Shown in pieces: positions 41,636-50,294 of a stretch of 64,000 bases of DNA. The notes under the pieces were generated by a model. The model searched no databases. It had not been told where the DNA came from and was given only the letters and a program-made list of their open reading frames with translations. The DNA comes from Streptomyces hiroshimensis (lineage in GTDB: Bacteria; Actinomycetota; Actinomycetes; Streptomycetales; Streptomycetaceae). The stretch spans positions 1,187,291-1,251,290 of the forward strand of contig NZ_BMUT01000001.1 of NCBI RefSeq assembly GCF_014650335.1. Reading direction: 5' to 3'. Both the position numbers and the translations under genes were made by a program. Each line of letters starts with the position of its first letter. Positions within the stretch are counted from its first letter, which is position 1.

Positions 41636-42952
41636 GTGGAATCCCCCATGAAGCCCCGACCAGCTGCCACGCCGCAACGCATCCTCTTGGCCACCTGGGG
41701 GACCACCGGCGACATCGCCCCCTACACCGGCCTCGCAACCGGCCTGAGCAAGGCCGGCCACCAGGTGACCGTGGTGACCTCACAGCGGTACGCGGTCCCC
41801 TTCCGCGAACACGGGCTCCGGGTACGGGCCATGCCCCTGAACGAACAGGAAGCGGCGGTCGGAGCGCACAAACCGCGCCGCGCACGGATCGACAACGGCC
41901 GGGACATGGCGCTCACCGCAGGCAACGTGCTTCTGGAAGCAGCCGGTGAAGGGACCGACGTTCTCCTCGCCCATCCCCTGATGCACCCGCAGGCTGCCGT
42001 CATCGGCGAAGGGCTCCGCCTGCCGTGCCACGGCGTCTACACCGTCTCGCACGCCATGATGCTTCCGCGGCTCATCGCCGGGACCCCGCGCCTGCGCTAC
42101 ACAGTCGCCGACGTATTGGTCCGACGCATCCTCAGCCCGCTGTATGCACCGGTGATCACCGCCCTACGACGTGAACTCGGCCTGCGTCACCGCTTCACCG
42201 GCGGCGCCTTCACCGGCGATGTCCGGATCTCGTCCGCCCGTCGCCACACCGTCTACTACGGTTTCAGCAGCGCTCTGCTGCCCGACCGCATGCCTCTGCC
42301 CGCCGCGCACCAGACCGTCGGCATCTGGCGGCCCGCTCGGCCGCCGGACCGGCGCCCTGATGACCGTCTCACCGATTTCCTCGCCTCCGGGCCCGCACCC
42401 GTGTATTTCGGCTTCGGCAGCATGGGCCAGGACCAGGCGGAACGGTTGTCCCGGATCATCACCCACACCGTTCGCCGGCTCAGGATCCGCGCCGTCGTCC
42501 AAAGCGGCTGGGCCGGTCTGACAGACGACGGAGGCGCCGACATCCTCACCATCGGGGAATGCCCGCACGCCTGGCTCTTCCCGCGCATGGCCGCCGCCGT
42601 GCACCACGCGGGAGCGGGGACCACTCACGCCTCCCTGCAAGCCGCGCTCCCCACCCTCCCCGTCCCTTTCACGTTCGACCAGCCCTTCTGGGCCGCCCGG
42701 CTCCGATCCCTCGGCCTCACCCCTGCCGCCGTCCCGATGCCCCGCCTCGACAGCGACGTACTCAGCCTCGCCCTCGCGCGGCTCCTTGCCGACGGCCGCT
42801 ACCGCGAACGGACCCGCCGCATCGGGGCGATGATCGAACAGCAGGACGGCACCGCGGGGGTCGTCCGCGCACTCGGCCACACTGGGGCGGAGCAGAAGCC
42901 CCGCCATAGCCCGCCGTGGTGTACGCGATGGCAACCGGCATCGGACGCATAG
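41636..42952 (+). CDS. GT1 family glycosyltransferase (MGT/sterol-glucosyltransferase-like)
   Basis: A 438-residue GT-B glycosyltransferase. The N-terminal acceptor domain starts ILLATWGTTGDIAPYTGLA, the hallmark of the MGT/UGT-like bacterial group. The C-terminal donor-binding domain has PVYFGFGSMGQDQ and the PSPG-like WLFPRMAAAVHHAGAGTTHASL then FTFDQPFWAARL. Such enzymes glycosylate small hydrophobic molecules, including macrolides, sterols and carotenoids. Same strand as, and last gene of, the KASIII-ACP-hydrolase run, so it is the likely tailoring step. GTG start with AGGAG 8 nt upstream. A second in-frame ATG lies at 41648. Confidence 0.87.
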   Translation: MESPMKPRPAATPQRILLATWGTTGDIAPYTGLATGLSKAGHQVTVVTSQRYAVPFREHGLRVRAMPLNEQEAAVGAHKPRRARIDNGRDMALTAGNVLLEAAGEGTDVLLAHPLMHPQAAVIGEGLRLPCHGVYTVSHAMMLPRLIAGTPRLRYTVADVLVRRILSPLYAPVITALRRELGLRHRFTGGAFTGDVRISSARRHTVYYGFSSALLPDRMPLPAAHQTVGIWRPARPPDRRPDDRLTDFLASGPAPVYFGFGSMGQDQAERLSRIITHTVRRLRIRAVVQSGWAGLTDDGGADILTIGECPHAWLFPRMAAAVHHAGAGTTHASLQAALPTLPVPFTFDQPFWAARLRSLGLTPAAVPMPRLDSDVLSLALARLLADGRYRERTRRIGAMIEQQDGTAGVVRALGHTGAEQKPRHSPPWCTRWQPASDA

Positions 42953-43072
42953 GCGGACCAGCCCAGATGCTCAGCCGACCCGAACAGCAAGATCCCGCAG
43001 GAAAGGCGAGATGTCGTAACCCGCGATCTGAAGAGCGATCGGGTAGAAGGTGACACAGATGCGGCGATCGCC

Positions 43073-43093
43073 CTAGGCCCTGTCTGACGGGTC
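43073..43093 (+). repeat. Solo IS5-like terminal repeat after CTAG
   Basis: CTAG followed by GGCCCTGTCTGACGGGTC-like sequence. It resembles the inverted-repeat ends of the intact IS at 57238-58189 (TGTC-G--GGTC core, CTAG flank). No transposase adjoins directly, so this would be an orphaned end. Confidence 0.3.
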
Positions 43094-43128
43094 GAGGGTG
43101 TTGAAGGTTTCTCCCCGGCCTGGTGGTG

Positions 43129-43773
43129 TCAGATGCCGCGTTCGATCATGTCGATGACGTGCTGGCCTGCGTCGTGGGCCTGGGCGGGGTGGAGGCCGCG
43201 GAGGGGGCCGTCGATGAGCAGGGTGGCGAGTCCGTGGACGGCCGACCAGGCGAGGAACTCGGCGCCGGGGCGGCGATCCTCGGGCAGCAGGCCATGCTCC
43301 ACGAGACCGTCGAGGGCCTCGCCGAGCAGCTCGAAGGGGGTCTTGCCGGTGACGCCCGCGGCGGTGTCGGCGGCGGCGTGGGTCATGTCGCCGGGGACGT
43401 GGAAGGCGGTGCGGAACAGGCCGGGTTCCTCTTGGGCGAAGCGGAGGTAACCGGTGCCGACGGCACGGAAGCGGGCCCGGGCGTCGGTCACCGGGTCCTC
43501 GGCGGGCAGCAGGGCGGCCTGCTCGGCCTCCATAGTGCGGGCCACCCGGGCCATGGCGGCCTGGGAGACGGCGTGCAGCAGGGCGCCGCGGTCGGCGAAG
43601 TGCCGGTAAGCGGCGTTGGGGACGACCCCGGCCTGCCTCGTGGCGGCGCGCAGCACGACGGCCTCCGGGCCGCCCTGGCGGGCGAGTTCGAGGGCGGCCT
43701 CGATCAGGGCGTTGCGCAGGTCGCCGTGGCGGTAGGTGTCCCGCTTGGGCTTCTCGTTCCCGGCTGCCGCCAT
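43129..43773 (-). CDS. TetR family regulator with WHG-type C-terminal domain
   Basis: A 214-residue repressor. The N-terminal HTH (about 12-58) reads YRHGDLRNALIEAALELARQ then RQAGVVPNAAYRHFADRGAL, a classic TetR motif. The ligand domain ends AWSAVHGLATLLIDGPLRGL, matching the WHG domain group. ATG at 43773 has GGAGG at 8 nt; the frame extends further but without a better start. Divergent from the DHFR-like gene across about 160 bp, so this is a probable local regulator of the reductase gene. Confidence 0.89.
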   Translation of the reverse strand: MAAAGNEKPKRDTYRHGDLRNALIEAALELARQGGPEAVVLRAATRQAGVVPNAAYRHFADRGALLHAVSQAAMARVARTMEAEQAALLPAEDPVTDARARFRAVGTGYLRFAQEEPGLFRTAFHVPGDMTHAAADTAAGVTGKTPFELLGEALDGLVEHGLLPEDRRPGAEFLAWSAVHGLATLLIDGPLRGLHPAQAHDAGQHVIDMIERGI

Positions 43774-43934
43774 GGCTGCCGCCTCCAATGTGGACAGCAT
43801 CCACTTAGGTCGTCTAGGCTCTCGCGTGATCACTCGGAGGGTGCGGATCACCGCACCCTCCGAATGTGGACATCGTACACAAGGGGCGGTCGACGGCCGC
43901 CCGGATGCCTGTCGCCAAGGGGGGCCCGGTACTC

Positions 43935-44504
43935 ATGGGCAAGATCACGCACTTCGTGCACCAGTCGCTGGACGGCTTCATCGAGGGCCCGAACGGAGAG
44001 TTCGACTGGCCCCGTATGGACGGCGAACTGTCCGCCTATTCGCAGGCCCTCACCGACAGCGCCGACATCTTCCTGTACGGCCGCGTGGTGTGGGACATGA
44101 TGTCCGGCTTCTGGCCCCGCGCCGAGGAGTACTCCACCCACGAGCACGACCTCGCGTTCGCGCCCGTCTGGCGCAAGGCGTCCAAGGTCGTCGTCTCCTC
44201 GACACTGACCGAGGCCGCCTGGAACACCCGCGTCATCAACACCGACGTCGTCGAGCAGCTCACCGCCCTCAAGGACAGCGGCGCCCACCTGCTGCTGTTC
44301 GGCGGCTCCACGCTGGCCGGCTTCCTCACCGAGCACCATCTGATCGACGAGTACCAGATCTTCGTCCACCCCGTCGTGCTCGGCGGCGGCAAGCCCGTCT
44401 TCACCACCCCGCAGCAGCGCATCGACGTCACCCTGACCGAAACCAGGACCTTCGACTCCCAGGTGGTCCTGCTGCGCCACGAGCGCACCGCCCGGCCCTC
44501 CTGA
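43935..44504 (+). CDS. Dihydrofolate reductase-like protein (RibD C-terminal type)
   Basis: A 189-residue protein of the DHFR/RibD-C superfamily. It has the N-terminal VHQSLDGFIEGPNGEFDW (substrate loop), LYGRVVWDMM, KVVVSSTLTEAAWNTRVI, LLLFGGSTLAGFLTEHHLID and a C-terminal HPVVLGGGKPVFT. These stand-alone proteins are NADPH-dependent reductases of unknown substrate, often near TetR regulators. ATG at 43935 is chosen because it gives the family N terminus; AAGGGG lies about 10 nt upstream. Another in-frame ATG at 43905 would add ten residues. Followed at 33 bp by a DUF4287 gene. Confidence 0.86.
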   Translation: MGKITHFVHQSLDGFIEGPNGEFDWPRMDGELSAYSQALTDSADIFLYGRVVWDMMSGFWPRAEEYSTHEHDLAFAPVWRKASKVVVSSTLTEAAWNTRVINTDVVEQLTALKDSGAHLLLFGGSTLAGFLTEHHLIDEYQIFVHPVVLGGGKPVFTTPQQRIDVTLTETRTFDSQVVLLRHERTARPS

Positions 44505-44537
44505 CCTCCACCACCACAACGAAGGACGGAACCCGCC

Positions 44538-44750
44538 GTGACCGCACCCGTGAAGGGCCCCGCGAGCTACTTCCCCTCCATCGAGAAGAAGTACGGCCGC
44601 CCGATCGCCGAATGGAAGGACCTCATCCGCGCCTCGCCGCTGACCAAGCACATGGAACTCGTGACCTGGCTCAAGACCGAACACGGCCTGGGCCACGGCC
44701 ACGCCAACGCCCTGGTCGCCCACACCCTCGCCGAGGCAAGCGGCAAGTGA
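44538..44750 (+). CDS. DUF4287 domain protein
   Basis: A 70-residue protein with the DUF4287 layout: YFPSIEKKYGRPIAEWKDLI then ELVTWLKTEHGLGHGHANAL. The family is often found as a short partner of DUF1801/DUF5655 or reductase proteins; its biochemical role is not established. GTG start with GAAGGA about 12 nt upstream. Same strand as the DHFR-like gene, 33 bp away, so probably co-transcribed and under the divergent TetR regulator. Confidence 0.76.
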   Translation: MTAPVKGPASYFPSIEKKYGRPIAEWKDLIRASPLTKHMELVTWLKTEHGLGHGHANALVAHTLAEASGK

Positions 44751-44785
44751 ATCCCCTGGAGAGCCCAGGGAGAGCTCCGTGGCGG

Positions 44786-45185
44786 TCAGCCCCGGAGCCG
44801 GAGCCGGATCGCGACAACGGTGACGGTGCCGTGAAAGACGCAGGCCCGCTTCTCGTGTCGGGTGGCCACGGCCCCAAACCCCTTGAGCGTCAAGATCGTG
44901 CACTCGACTCCGTTCCTGCTGCAGTAGGTTGGCCGGCCAAACCCGCAGGGCCGGCCACCCGCACTACCGCGACGCCGGCGGTTGGCCCGCTGGTTCTTCG
45001 GCTCGGGGATGGTGTACTTGATCTGCCGCCGACGCAGACAGCGGCGGTTGCGGCGTGAATTGTAGGCCCGGTCCGCACACAAGCGGTCCGGCCGAGTACG
45101 CGCACGGCCACCACCCGGGCGAGGAACGCGGACGCGCCCCAAAACCTCGATCATCTGCGGGGCTTCACCCCACTGCCCAGAGGTG
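44786..45185 (-). pseudogene. IS5-family transposase remnant (C-terminal half)
   Basis: This frame aligns by eye with the last 130 residues of the intact IS5-type transposase at 57275: SGQWGEAPQMIEVLGRVRVP, CADRAYNSRRNRRCLRRRQI and ACVFHGTVTVVAIRLRLRG. The catalytic Asp in CADRAY is kept, but the RNEVERMVNRLK motif carrying the last DDE acid is altered to RNGVECTILTLK. The N-terminal half, including the first Asp, is missing. It abuts the decayed portal-like gene. Confidence 0.75.
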
Positions 45186-45924
45186 AGGGCGAACGCCAAG
45201 GATGGGCCGGGGCGTTGGGCAGGTGCGGCTCCAGCCGGACCCACACATCGAGCCCGGAGGTGGCGCAGGCCTGCGCCGCAGGCGGGCCTTGATGCCGCGC
45301 TTCGGGTCTTCGGGGAGCTCCCACGCGAGGTGGATGCGGGTCGGGTAGTCCCCGGGGTCGGGGTCGTCCTCGAGGACGGGGAAGTAGAAGCCCGGGTCGA
45401 TGGTCGGCAGCCGCACCCTCCCCTTCTCGGGGCCCCAGGCGAGGAGGTACACGCCGTCGCCCAGGAGGACGGCTTTGCGTTCGCAGGCCTGCATGCGCAG
45501 CGGCAGCAGCTCGGTCTCGGCCCACTGCCGCAGGCGCTCCTGGGCGGCTGCGGCGGCCACAGCTTCGGGGGTGGCCTGGTCGTCCTTGGCGTGCTCGGCG
45601 CCGGGCACCACGATCTGCTGCGACTTGCCGAGCAGGTGCGCGAGGGTGGTGTCCACGGACGCCGACGGGTCGCCGAACTCCCGCCGCTCGGCCGCGTCGG
45701 GTTCCCCGCGAAGGTGGCCAGCTCGCCGGCCTGGAGAGAGTCGTACGCGGCCAGGAGCTTGTAGGCGGCCAGGCGGCCAGGCGGCGCACGGCTTCGTCCG
45801 GCAGCCAGGTGGCCTGGATCTCCGGCGCGAGAACGCGGTGCGGGCGGCCATCATGCGTGGAGGCCATGACGGGCTTGTAGTTCAGCCACGACCAGGCGTC
45901 GATCAGGAATCGGGGCAGGCCCAC
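45186..45924 (-). pseudogene. Phage portal-like protein, frameshifted and truncated
   Basis: Two frames must be joined to give one protein. It starts MGLPRFLIDAWSWLNYKPV and WLPDEAVRRLAA. An 8-bp tandem duplication (CTGGCCGC twice on the coding strand, near 45765) then throws the frame. Later frames continue with LLAAYDSLQAGELATFAG, DAAERREFGDPSASVDTTLA, ERKAVLLGDGVYLLAWGPEK and IDPGFYFPVLEDDPDPGDYP. The 3' end is replaced by the transposase remnant. The sequence recalls SPP1-Gp6-like portal proteins but I am not sure of the family. It is clearly inactivated, and it indicates past prophage or integrative-element DNA. Confidence 0.5.
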
Positions 45925-46018
45925 CAGCAGGTATCCCTCGTCGGCCTCGCGCCCGCCTCTCAGGGTAGGCGACCAGGCGGTGTGTACCGCGGGGCCGGGG
46001 GCGTGGGACGCTGCCGCG

Positions 46019-47047
46019 ATGGACGTGCGGCACGAGACAGCCAGCGTGTACCTCTTCGCCCGCTTCGGCCCGCTGTGGCGCCTCGGCGTGATCGAGCACC
46101 CCCGTCACGGCGGGTGGATGGTCCCGGGCGGCCATACGAGGCCCGGGGAGGGCCCGGAGCAGGCGGCCGTGCGGGAAACCATCGAGGAGACCGGCTACCG
46201 GCCACGCCTCCTCCCGGCTGCTGGGCGCACGCTGCCCGCGGACTACCCGCACCCGGAGGCCATGCCGGCGGAGCCGCCCCCGGGCAGCGCGCCGTGGTGG
46301 GCGGTCGCCATCCCGGCCGGCCCTGACAGACGGCACCCCGAGCGCCATACCCACGTCGACCATGTCCACGTCGGCGTCGTCGACCGCCCGTACGGGCCCC
46401 GAGGGCCGGCGGAGCACCCGTTCCGCTGGGTCACCGCCAGCGAACTGGAGACGCTGGACGCGCCCGCGGACAACCGCATCCTCGGCGCCGCCCTCTTCGA
46501 GCTGATGCCGGCCACGACCGCCGCCGGCCGCTCCCGTACGCCGCTGGACGATGACCTGCGCCGCGAGCTCCTGCGCCGCCGCGACATCGACCAGGCGTTT
46601 CGTACGAGCCTTCCCGCGACCGTGACGGAGGAGGTGGCGGCGCAGTGGGCGGCGATGGACAACGACAACACCGAGTGGCTGCGGCAGGTCATCGACCGCG
46701 CCGGGTGGCCTGGACGATCGCTGTGCGGCGACGAGGCATCCGACGCGGCGTGGCTGCTGGCCCAGCACGCCGACCGCCGGCCCCACCTCCAGGAGGCGTG
46801 GGTCGATCTGCTGGCCGAGGCAGTGACAGCGGGAGATGCCGAGCCGAGGCACCTGGCGTTCCTGGAGGACCGCATCTCCGTCCGGGCCACCCGCGAGCAG
46901 TGGTTCGGCACTCAGCATCACAAGTCGCTCACCGGGCAGTGGGAGCCCATCTCCGTCCGGGATCTGGAGGGAGTCGATCAGAGGCGGGCCGAGAACGGCC
47001 TGGAGTCGCTGTCCGAGAACACCAAAAGGATCAACGACAGCAACTGA
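46019..47047 (+). CDS. Nudix hydrolase fused to a DUF6624-like domain
   Basis: A 342-residue two-domain protein. The Nudix domain (about 1-165) has the box GGHTRPGEGPEQ followed by AVRETIEETGY (full G-x5-E-x7-REUxEExGU). The second part (about 180-340) matches the DUF6624 pattern: ELLRRRDIDQAFR, NDNTEWLRQVIDRAGWP, GDEASDAAWLLAQHADRRP, FGTQHH and VDQRRAENGLESL. In that family the role is unknown. ATG at 46019 has no clear ribosome site, suggesting a leaderless transcript. It is intact inside a stretch otherwise full of mobile-element remnants. Confidence 0.77.
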   Translation: MDVRHETASVYLFARFGPLWRLGVIEHPRHGGWMVPGGHTRPGEGPEQAAVRETIEETGYRPRLLPAAGRTLPADYPHPEAMPAEPPPGSAPWWAVAIPAGPDRRHPERHTHVDHVHVGVVDRPYGPRGPAEHPFRWVTASELETLDAPADNRILGAALFELMPATTAAGRSRTPLDDDLRRELLRRRDIDQAFRTSLPATVTEEVAAQWAAMDNDNTEWLRQVIDRAGWPGRSLCGDEASDAAWLLAQHADRRPHLQEAWVDLLAEAVTAGDAEPRHLAFLEDRISVRATREQWFGTQHHKSLTGQWEPISVRDLEGVDQRRAENGLESLSENTKRINDSN

Positions 47048-47163
47048 CGTCGACGCCCCTCCAAGGCCCGCAGGGGGCCGCTGAGGCCCTTCCGGGGTCG
47101 GTGGTCTCAGCTGATCAGAGGGCCCGTCAGGAGCCCTGCCCTTGGGGGTAGGGGGGTTCTTCT

Positions 47164-47457
47164 CTATGGATGTTTGGTCTGGGTATTAGTAATAATCCCT
47201 GATCCGCCGACGCCTGGTAAGCCGACGCCTGAAAACCCGTCTTCGGTGGAAGGCCACTCGGCCAGATCCTCCAAGTACGCGGTCATCCCGCTATCGGACG
47301 CCCGGACGGCGGCCATGAACAGAGGGCCGTTCGTCGCGTCCATCAGCCGGACGCCCTCCTGCGGAGAGAACCAGCCCCACCCCAGCAGCTCACCGTCCGG
47401 CACCGCGATACGGCCATGCTGCTTCGGGTCGCGGAGACCTCGAATGGGACAGCGCAA
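47164..47457 (-). pseudogene. Small fragment, possibly the C-terminal part of a Nudix-like protein
   Basis: The 97-residue frame contains GRIAVPDGELLGWGWFSPQE, LMDATNGPLFMAAVRASDSG and TAYLEDLAEW, which recall the C-terminal end of a small Nudix-type protein, without the catalytic box. There is no ribosome site, and neighbours on both sides are remnants. Low confidence in family and in function. Confidence 0.3.
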
Positions 47458-48010
47458 CGGTGGGGGACGTCGAAGCGTTCAAGGACTGGAGACTCACGGA
47501 TCTGCGCAACGAAGAACGGATCAGGTCGACGTCATTCGATACAGATCGGGCTGGCCTCAACTCCTTCTATTCATGGGCGAGAAAGCGCTACGGGATCTTC
47601 AACCCCGTCCCGATCGTGCACGCCGACGCTACGGACGAGAGTGACACCGCACCTGGGCGTGGAGCTTCCGCCGTCGGGAAGCGAACGCATAGGGGAAGCC
47701 TGGCCGGCGGAGAAATGCGTCAAGGGAGCCGAGGAAGGGCGGACGTACTGGATTCCGCGGCGGGTACTGCAGTCAGTCGAGGGTTACGCGAATCCTCTTG
47801 AGGGGTCGCGGGCCGAGGCGATCCGCCGTGCCCAGCGTGCAGGCCGGTACGAGCGACTGCCTGGGGTACGCATCGTCACCAGCTACAGCCGCCGGACCGG
47901 AGAACTGCACGTCGAGGGCGCTGAGGGGCCCGCGACGCTGGCGCTGGACGTGCTGGCTCCAGATGAGCGGCGCTTTCTGTTTCGCCGTACTCCCCAGGGA
48001 GCTGAGCGAG
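47458..48010 (+). pseudogene. Tyrosine recombinase (integrase) remnant
   Basis: The first part is the core-binding domain of a Streptomyces-type integrase: VEAFKDWRLTDLRNEERI and FDTDRAGLNSFYSWARKRYG. After a frame change near 47640 it continues with fragments of the middle of the catalytic domain: EEGRTYWIPRRVLQSVEGYA, EAIRRAQRAGRYERLPG, LDVLAPDERRFLFRRTPQG. The part with the catalytic Arg-His-x-x-Arg and Tyr is absent. It is therefore an inactivated integrase from an integrative element, consistent with the tRNA gene 3 kb to the right. Confidence 0.62.
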
Positions 48011-48160
48011 GAGGAGCGGGACCGGATCCTCGACGAGGCCCGCCACACCGCCGACCCCCTCCACCTCATGCACCTGTTCGCCATCTCCGCCCACACCGCC
48101 GTCGCCTGCACCCGCGCCGCCCACCCCGAACACTTCGCCACCGACCCCACCCGCGCCTGA
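47990..48160 (+). pseudogene. 3' fragment of an unidentified gene joined to the integrase remnant
   Basis: A separate frame encodes LPRELSEEERDRILDEARHT, DPLHLMHLFAISAHTAVACT and RAAHPEHFATDPTRA before TGA. It reads as genuine coding sequence and begins where the integrase homology ends. Family not recognised. Confidence 0.3.
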
Positions 48161-48559
48161 CCAGCCTCCGGGAAGGATCAACGGACGGTAGCCGAATCGG
48201 CAGCCCGTGGTGAGTGGCCCGGCCTCGGGGAGCAATGGAACAGTGGTGGGCGTTGAGCATTGACCGACGTCATGGACGCCGTTGACGGCGGGCGTTCCCG
48301 CCGGTTACCCCGTGCTTGTCCGGTTCGGCGTCGGCGAAGGCGCGGTATCCGCTGAGATCTCGGGCTGGGCGAGGACGTCGCCGCGGTGTACGACTCGCAC
48401 CGGACCCGGGGCCATCATCGGATGCTGATCCGCCGGCGTAGCGAGGTCGTGTCGGACATTCAGCAAGACCGCCGTTGTCGTCATCACCGCGAAGTCCGCC
48501 GGGCGCAAGGTCTTCGGCCTCGCCACCGCAGGCGTCCGTCTCGCTTGACTTCTTGCGCG
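48161..48559. other. Gene-free stretch
   Basis: About 400 bp before the LysR gene. A short plus-strand frame ending at 48547 (VVVITAKSAGRKVFGLATAG) might be a remnant C terminus; nothing else is recognisable. Confidence 0.35.
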
Positions 48560-49462
48560 TCAGTCCGGCAGCCAGTGCAGCTCGTGCGCCAGGGTTTTGG
48601 CGACGGCACGGATGCGGCGGTGTAGCGGCGACTGCTCGCGTGGTAGGACCAGGTGGATCGTCAGGCTGGGCGCGCCTCGCAGCGGTCGCCAGGTGATGCC
48701 GGGCGGTTGTGCCGTGACCGCGGCTTCTCCGGCCGGGGCGAGGGTGACCCCGTCGCGCAGGTCGCGCTGAGACATGTCGAAAGAGACTGCGGGCGTGTGG
48801 AATCGGGGATGTGGTCGGGTGTCTCGGAACAGTGCGGACAGCTGATCGTGGATCACGGGGTTGGCCGCACGGTCGGGAAGTCGCAGCGGATACGCGGCCG
48901 CGTCGGCGATCTCGATCTCCGGGTGTTCGGCCAGCGGATGGTGCTGCGCCAGCTGGACCCCGATGCGCGCACGCCGCAGCAGGTACCGGCGCACGCCACG
49001 GCCCGGCTGTTCACCGCGGGTGATCCCGGCATCGATGCGGCCGTCGGCGACCGCGGGGGAGATCTCCGGTGTCGCCATCGGGACCGCGCCGACCTCGAGT
49101 CCGCTGTTGCCGCGAATCAGCCTGTCCACCAGGGCCGGTGCCGTCTCGGCCCCGGCGCTGAGGCTGTATCCGATGCGCAGCGTGCCCAGTTCACCGGCCG
49201 CCGCGCTCCGGGCGGTGTCCCATGCCCGGTCCAGCGCCGCCAGCGCGGGCGGCGCGGACTCCGCCAGAGCCGCACCGGCCGTGGTCAGTACGACGCTCCG
49301 CGTGTTGCGGACCAGCAGGGCCGTACCGAGTTCCGCCTCCAATCGGCGCATCCGGGCGCTGAGTGCGGGCTGCGCGATGCCGATCCGGGCGGCCGCGCGG
49401 GTGAAGTTCAACTCCTGTGCCAGCACCAGGAAGTACCGCAGGCTCGCCGTATCCGGCGCCAC
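48560..49462 (-). CDS. LysR family transcriptional regulator
   Basis: A 300-residue regulator. The N-terminal HTH (about 1-60) is LRYFLVLAQELNFTRAAARI then GIAQPALSARMRRLEAELGT, the LysR signature. The effector domain (about 90-290) follows with the two-lobe periplasmic-binding-like layout, including LRIGYSLSAGAETAPALVDR. GTG at 49462 has GGGAGGG a few bases upstream; an extension to 49537 lacks one. Divergent, across about 190 bp, from the DUF1330 gene, which is the most likely target. The inducer is unknown. Confidence 0.92.
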   Translation of the reverse strand: MAPDTASLRYFLVLAQELNFTRAAARIGIAQPALSARMRRLEAELGTALLVRNTRSVVLTTAGAALAESAPPALAALDRAWDTARSAAAGELGTLRIGYSLSAGAETAPALVDRLIRGNSGLEVGAVPMATPEISPAVADGRIDAGITRGEQPGRGVRRYLLRRARIGVQLAQHHPLAEHPEIEIADAAAYPLRLPDRAANPVIHDQLSALFRDTRPHPRFHTPAVSFDMSQRDLRDGVTLAPAGEAAVTAQPPGITWRPLRGAPSLTIHLVLPREQSPLHRRIRAVAKTLAHELHWLPD

Positions 49463-49650
49463 GCGCCCTCCCTGCCGATTGATAACGATCCGTTCTGAGT
49501 CTATGCCGTACCGGTCTTTCCCTCGACCGCACATCAAGCCCTAACCTGCGCATATGACGATTCCACTGGCCGCGGTACCCGTCGCCGGGATCGATCGATC
49601 CGAGTGGCAATTCGAAGTCGGACGTGTCAGGCCGAACACAGGGGGTTTTC

Positions 49651-49956
49651 ATGGCTAAGGGCTACTGGGTCAGTGTCTACCCCGCCATTTCCGACCCTGA
49701 GGCGCTGGCTGCCTACGACAAGCTGGCCGGTCCGGCTGTCCAGGCTGGGGGCGGGCGCACCCTGTCCCGGATCCCGTCCCGTGGCGGTCGAGTCGTCGCC
49801 CACGAGGCCGGAATCACGCAACGCGTCGTTCTGATCGAGTTCGACAGCTTTGAACAGGCCGTCGCGGCATACGAGAGCGAGGCATACCAGAAGGCGCTGG
49901 TAGCCCTCCCCGACGGCGTCGAGCGCGACTTCCGCATCATCGAAGGCATCGACTGA
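49651..49956 (+). CDS. DUF1330 domain protein
   Basis: A 101-residue ferredoxin-like-fold protein of the DUF1330 family: KGYWVSVYPAISDPEALAAY, GPAVQAGGGRTLSRI, VVLIEFDSFEQAVAAYESEA, DFRIIEGID. The family resembles small dimeric alpha/beta barrels; its reaction is not established. ATG with GGGGG upstream. Divergent from the LysR gene, which probably regulates it. Confidence 0.82.
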   Translation: MAKGYWVSVYPAISDPEALAAYDKLAGPAVQAGGGRTLSRIPSRGGRVVAHEAGITQRVVLIEFDSFEQAVAAYESEAYQKALVALPDGVERDFRIIEGID

Positions 49957-50130
49957 CCGGCGGGCCCAGCCATCGCTGAGCATCCGTCACCTGATACGCA
50001 CACGGTGCTGAACGACGACTCACGAGACGAGTTCGAAGCCATGCCCCGCGTCCCAGTTCGTCGTCGACGTCCTCGACGGCCTGATCCCTGTCGGGCGTGC
50101 CGCGAAGCGGAGTTCGGGGCAGCCGGCACA

Positions 50131-50294
50131 TCATTGCCCGACAACCGACTTGCCTGATGAACGCCCGGGATGACCCAGCACCCCGTCTTCGCGTGGTGCA
50201 CGAGCAGGACATGCCCGTCGGCGCGCCGTAAGAGCACGCCCGCCCCGACAAGGAAGGTTGCACATGGCCCCGCGGTCGTGCCCCCGGTACTCAC
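50131..50294 (-). pseudogene. Nudix hydrolase N-terminal remnant
   Basis: The frame FLVGAGVLLRRADGHVLLVH followed by CWVIPGV is the start of a Nudix domain and breaks off just before the catalytic box. Its GTG overlaps the HIT gene stop (GTGA), so the two were once translationally coupled. Truncated and non-functional. Confidence 0.45.

Noticed and set aside
43073..45185. Composite transposon carrying TetR, DHFR-like and DUF4287 genes between IS remnants
   Set aside because: The orphan end and transposase remnant are not in a consistent arrangement: the expected terminal repeat is missing next to the transposase stop.
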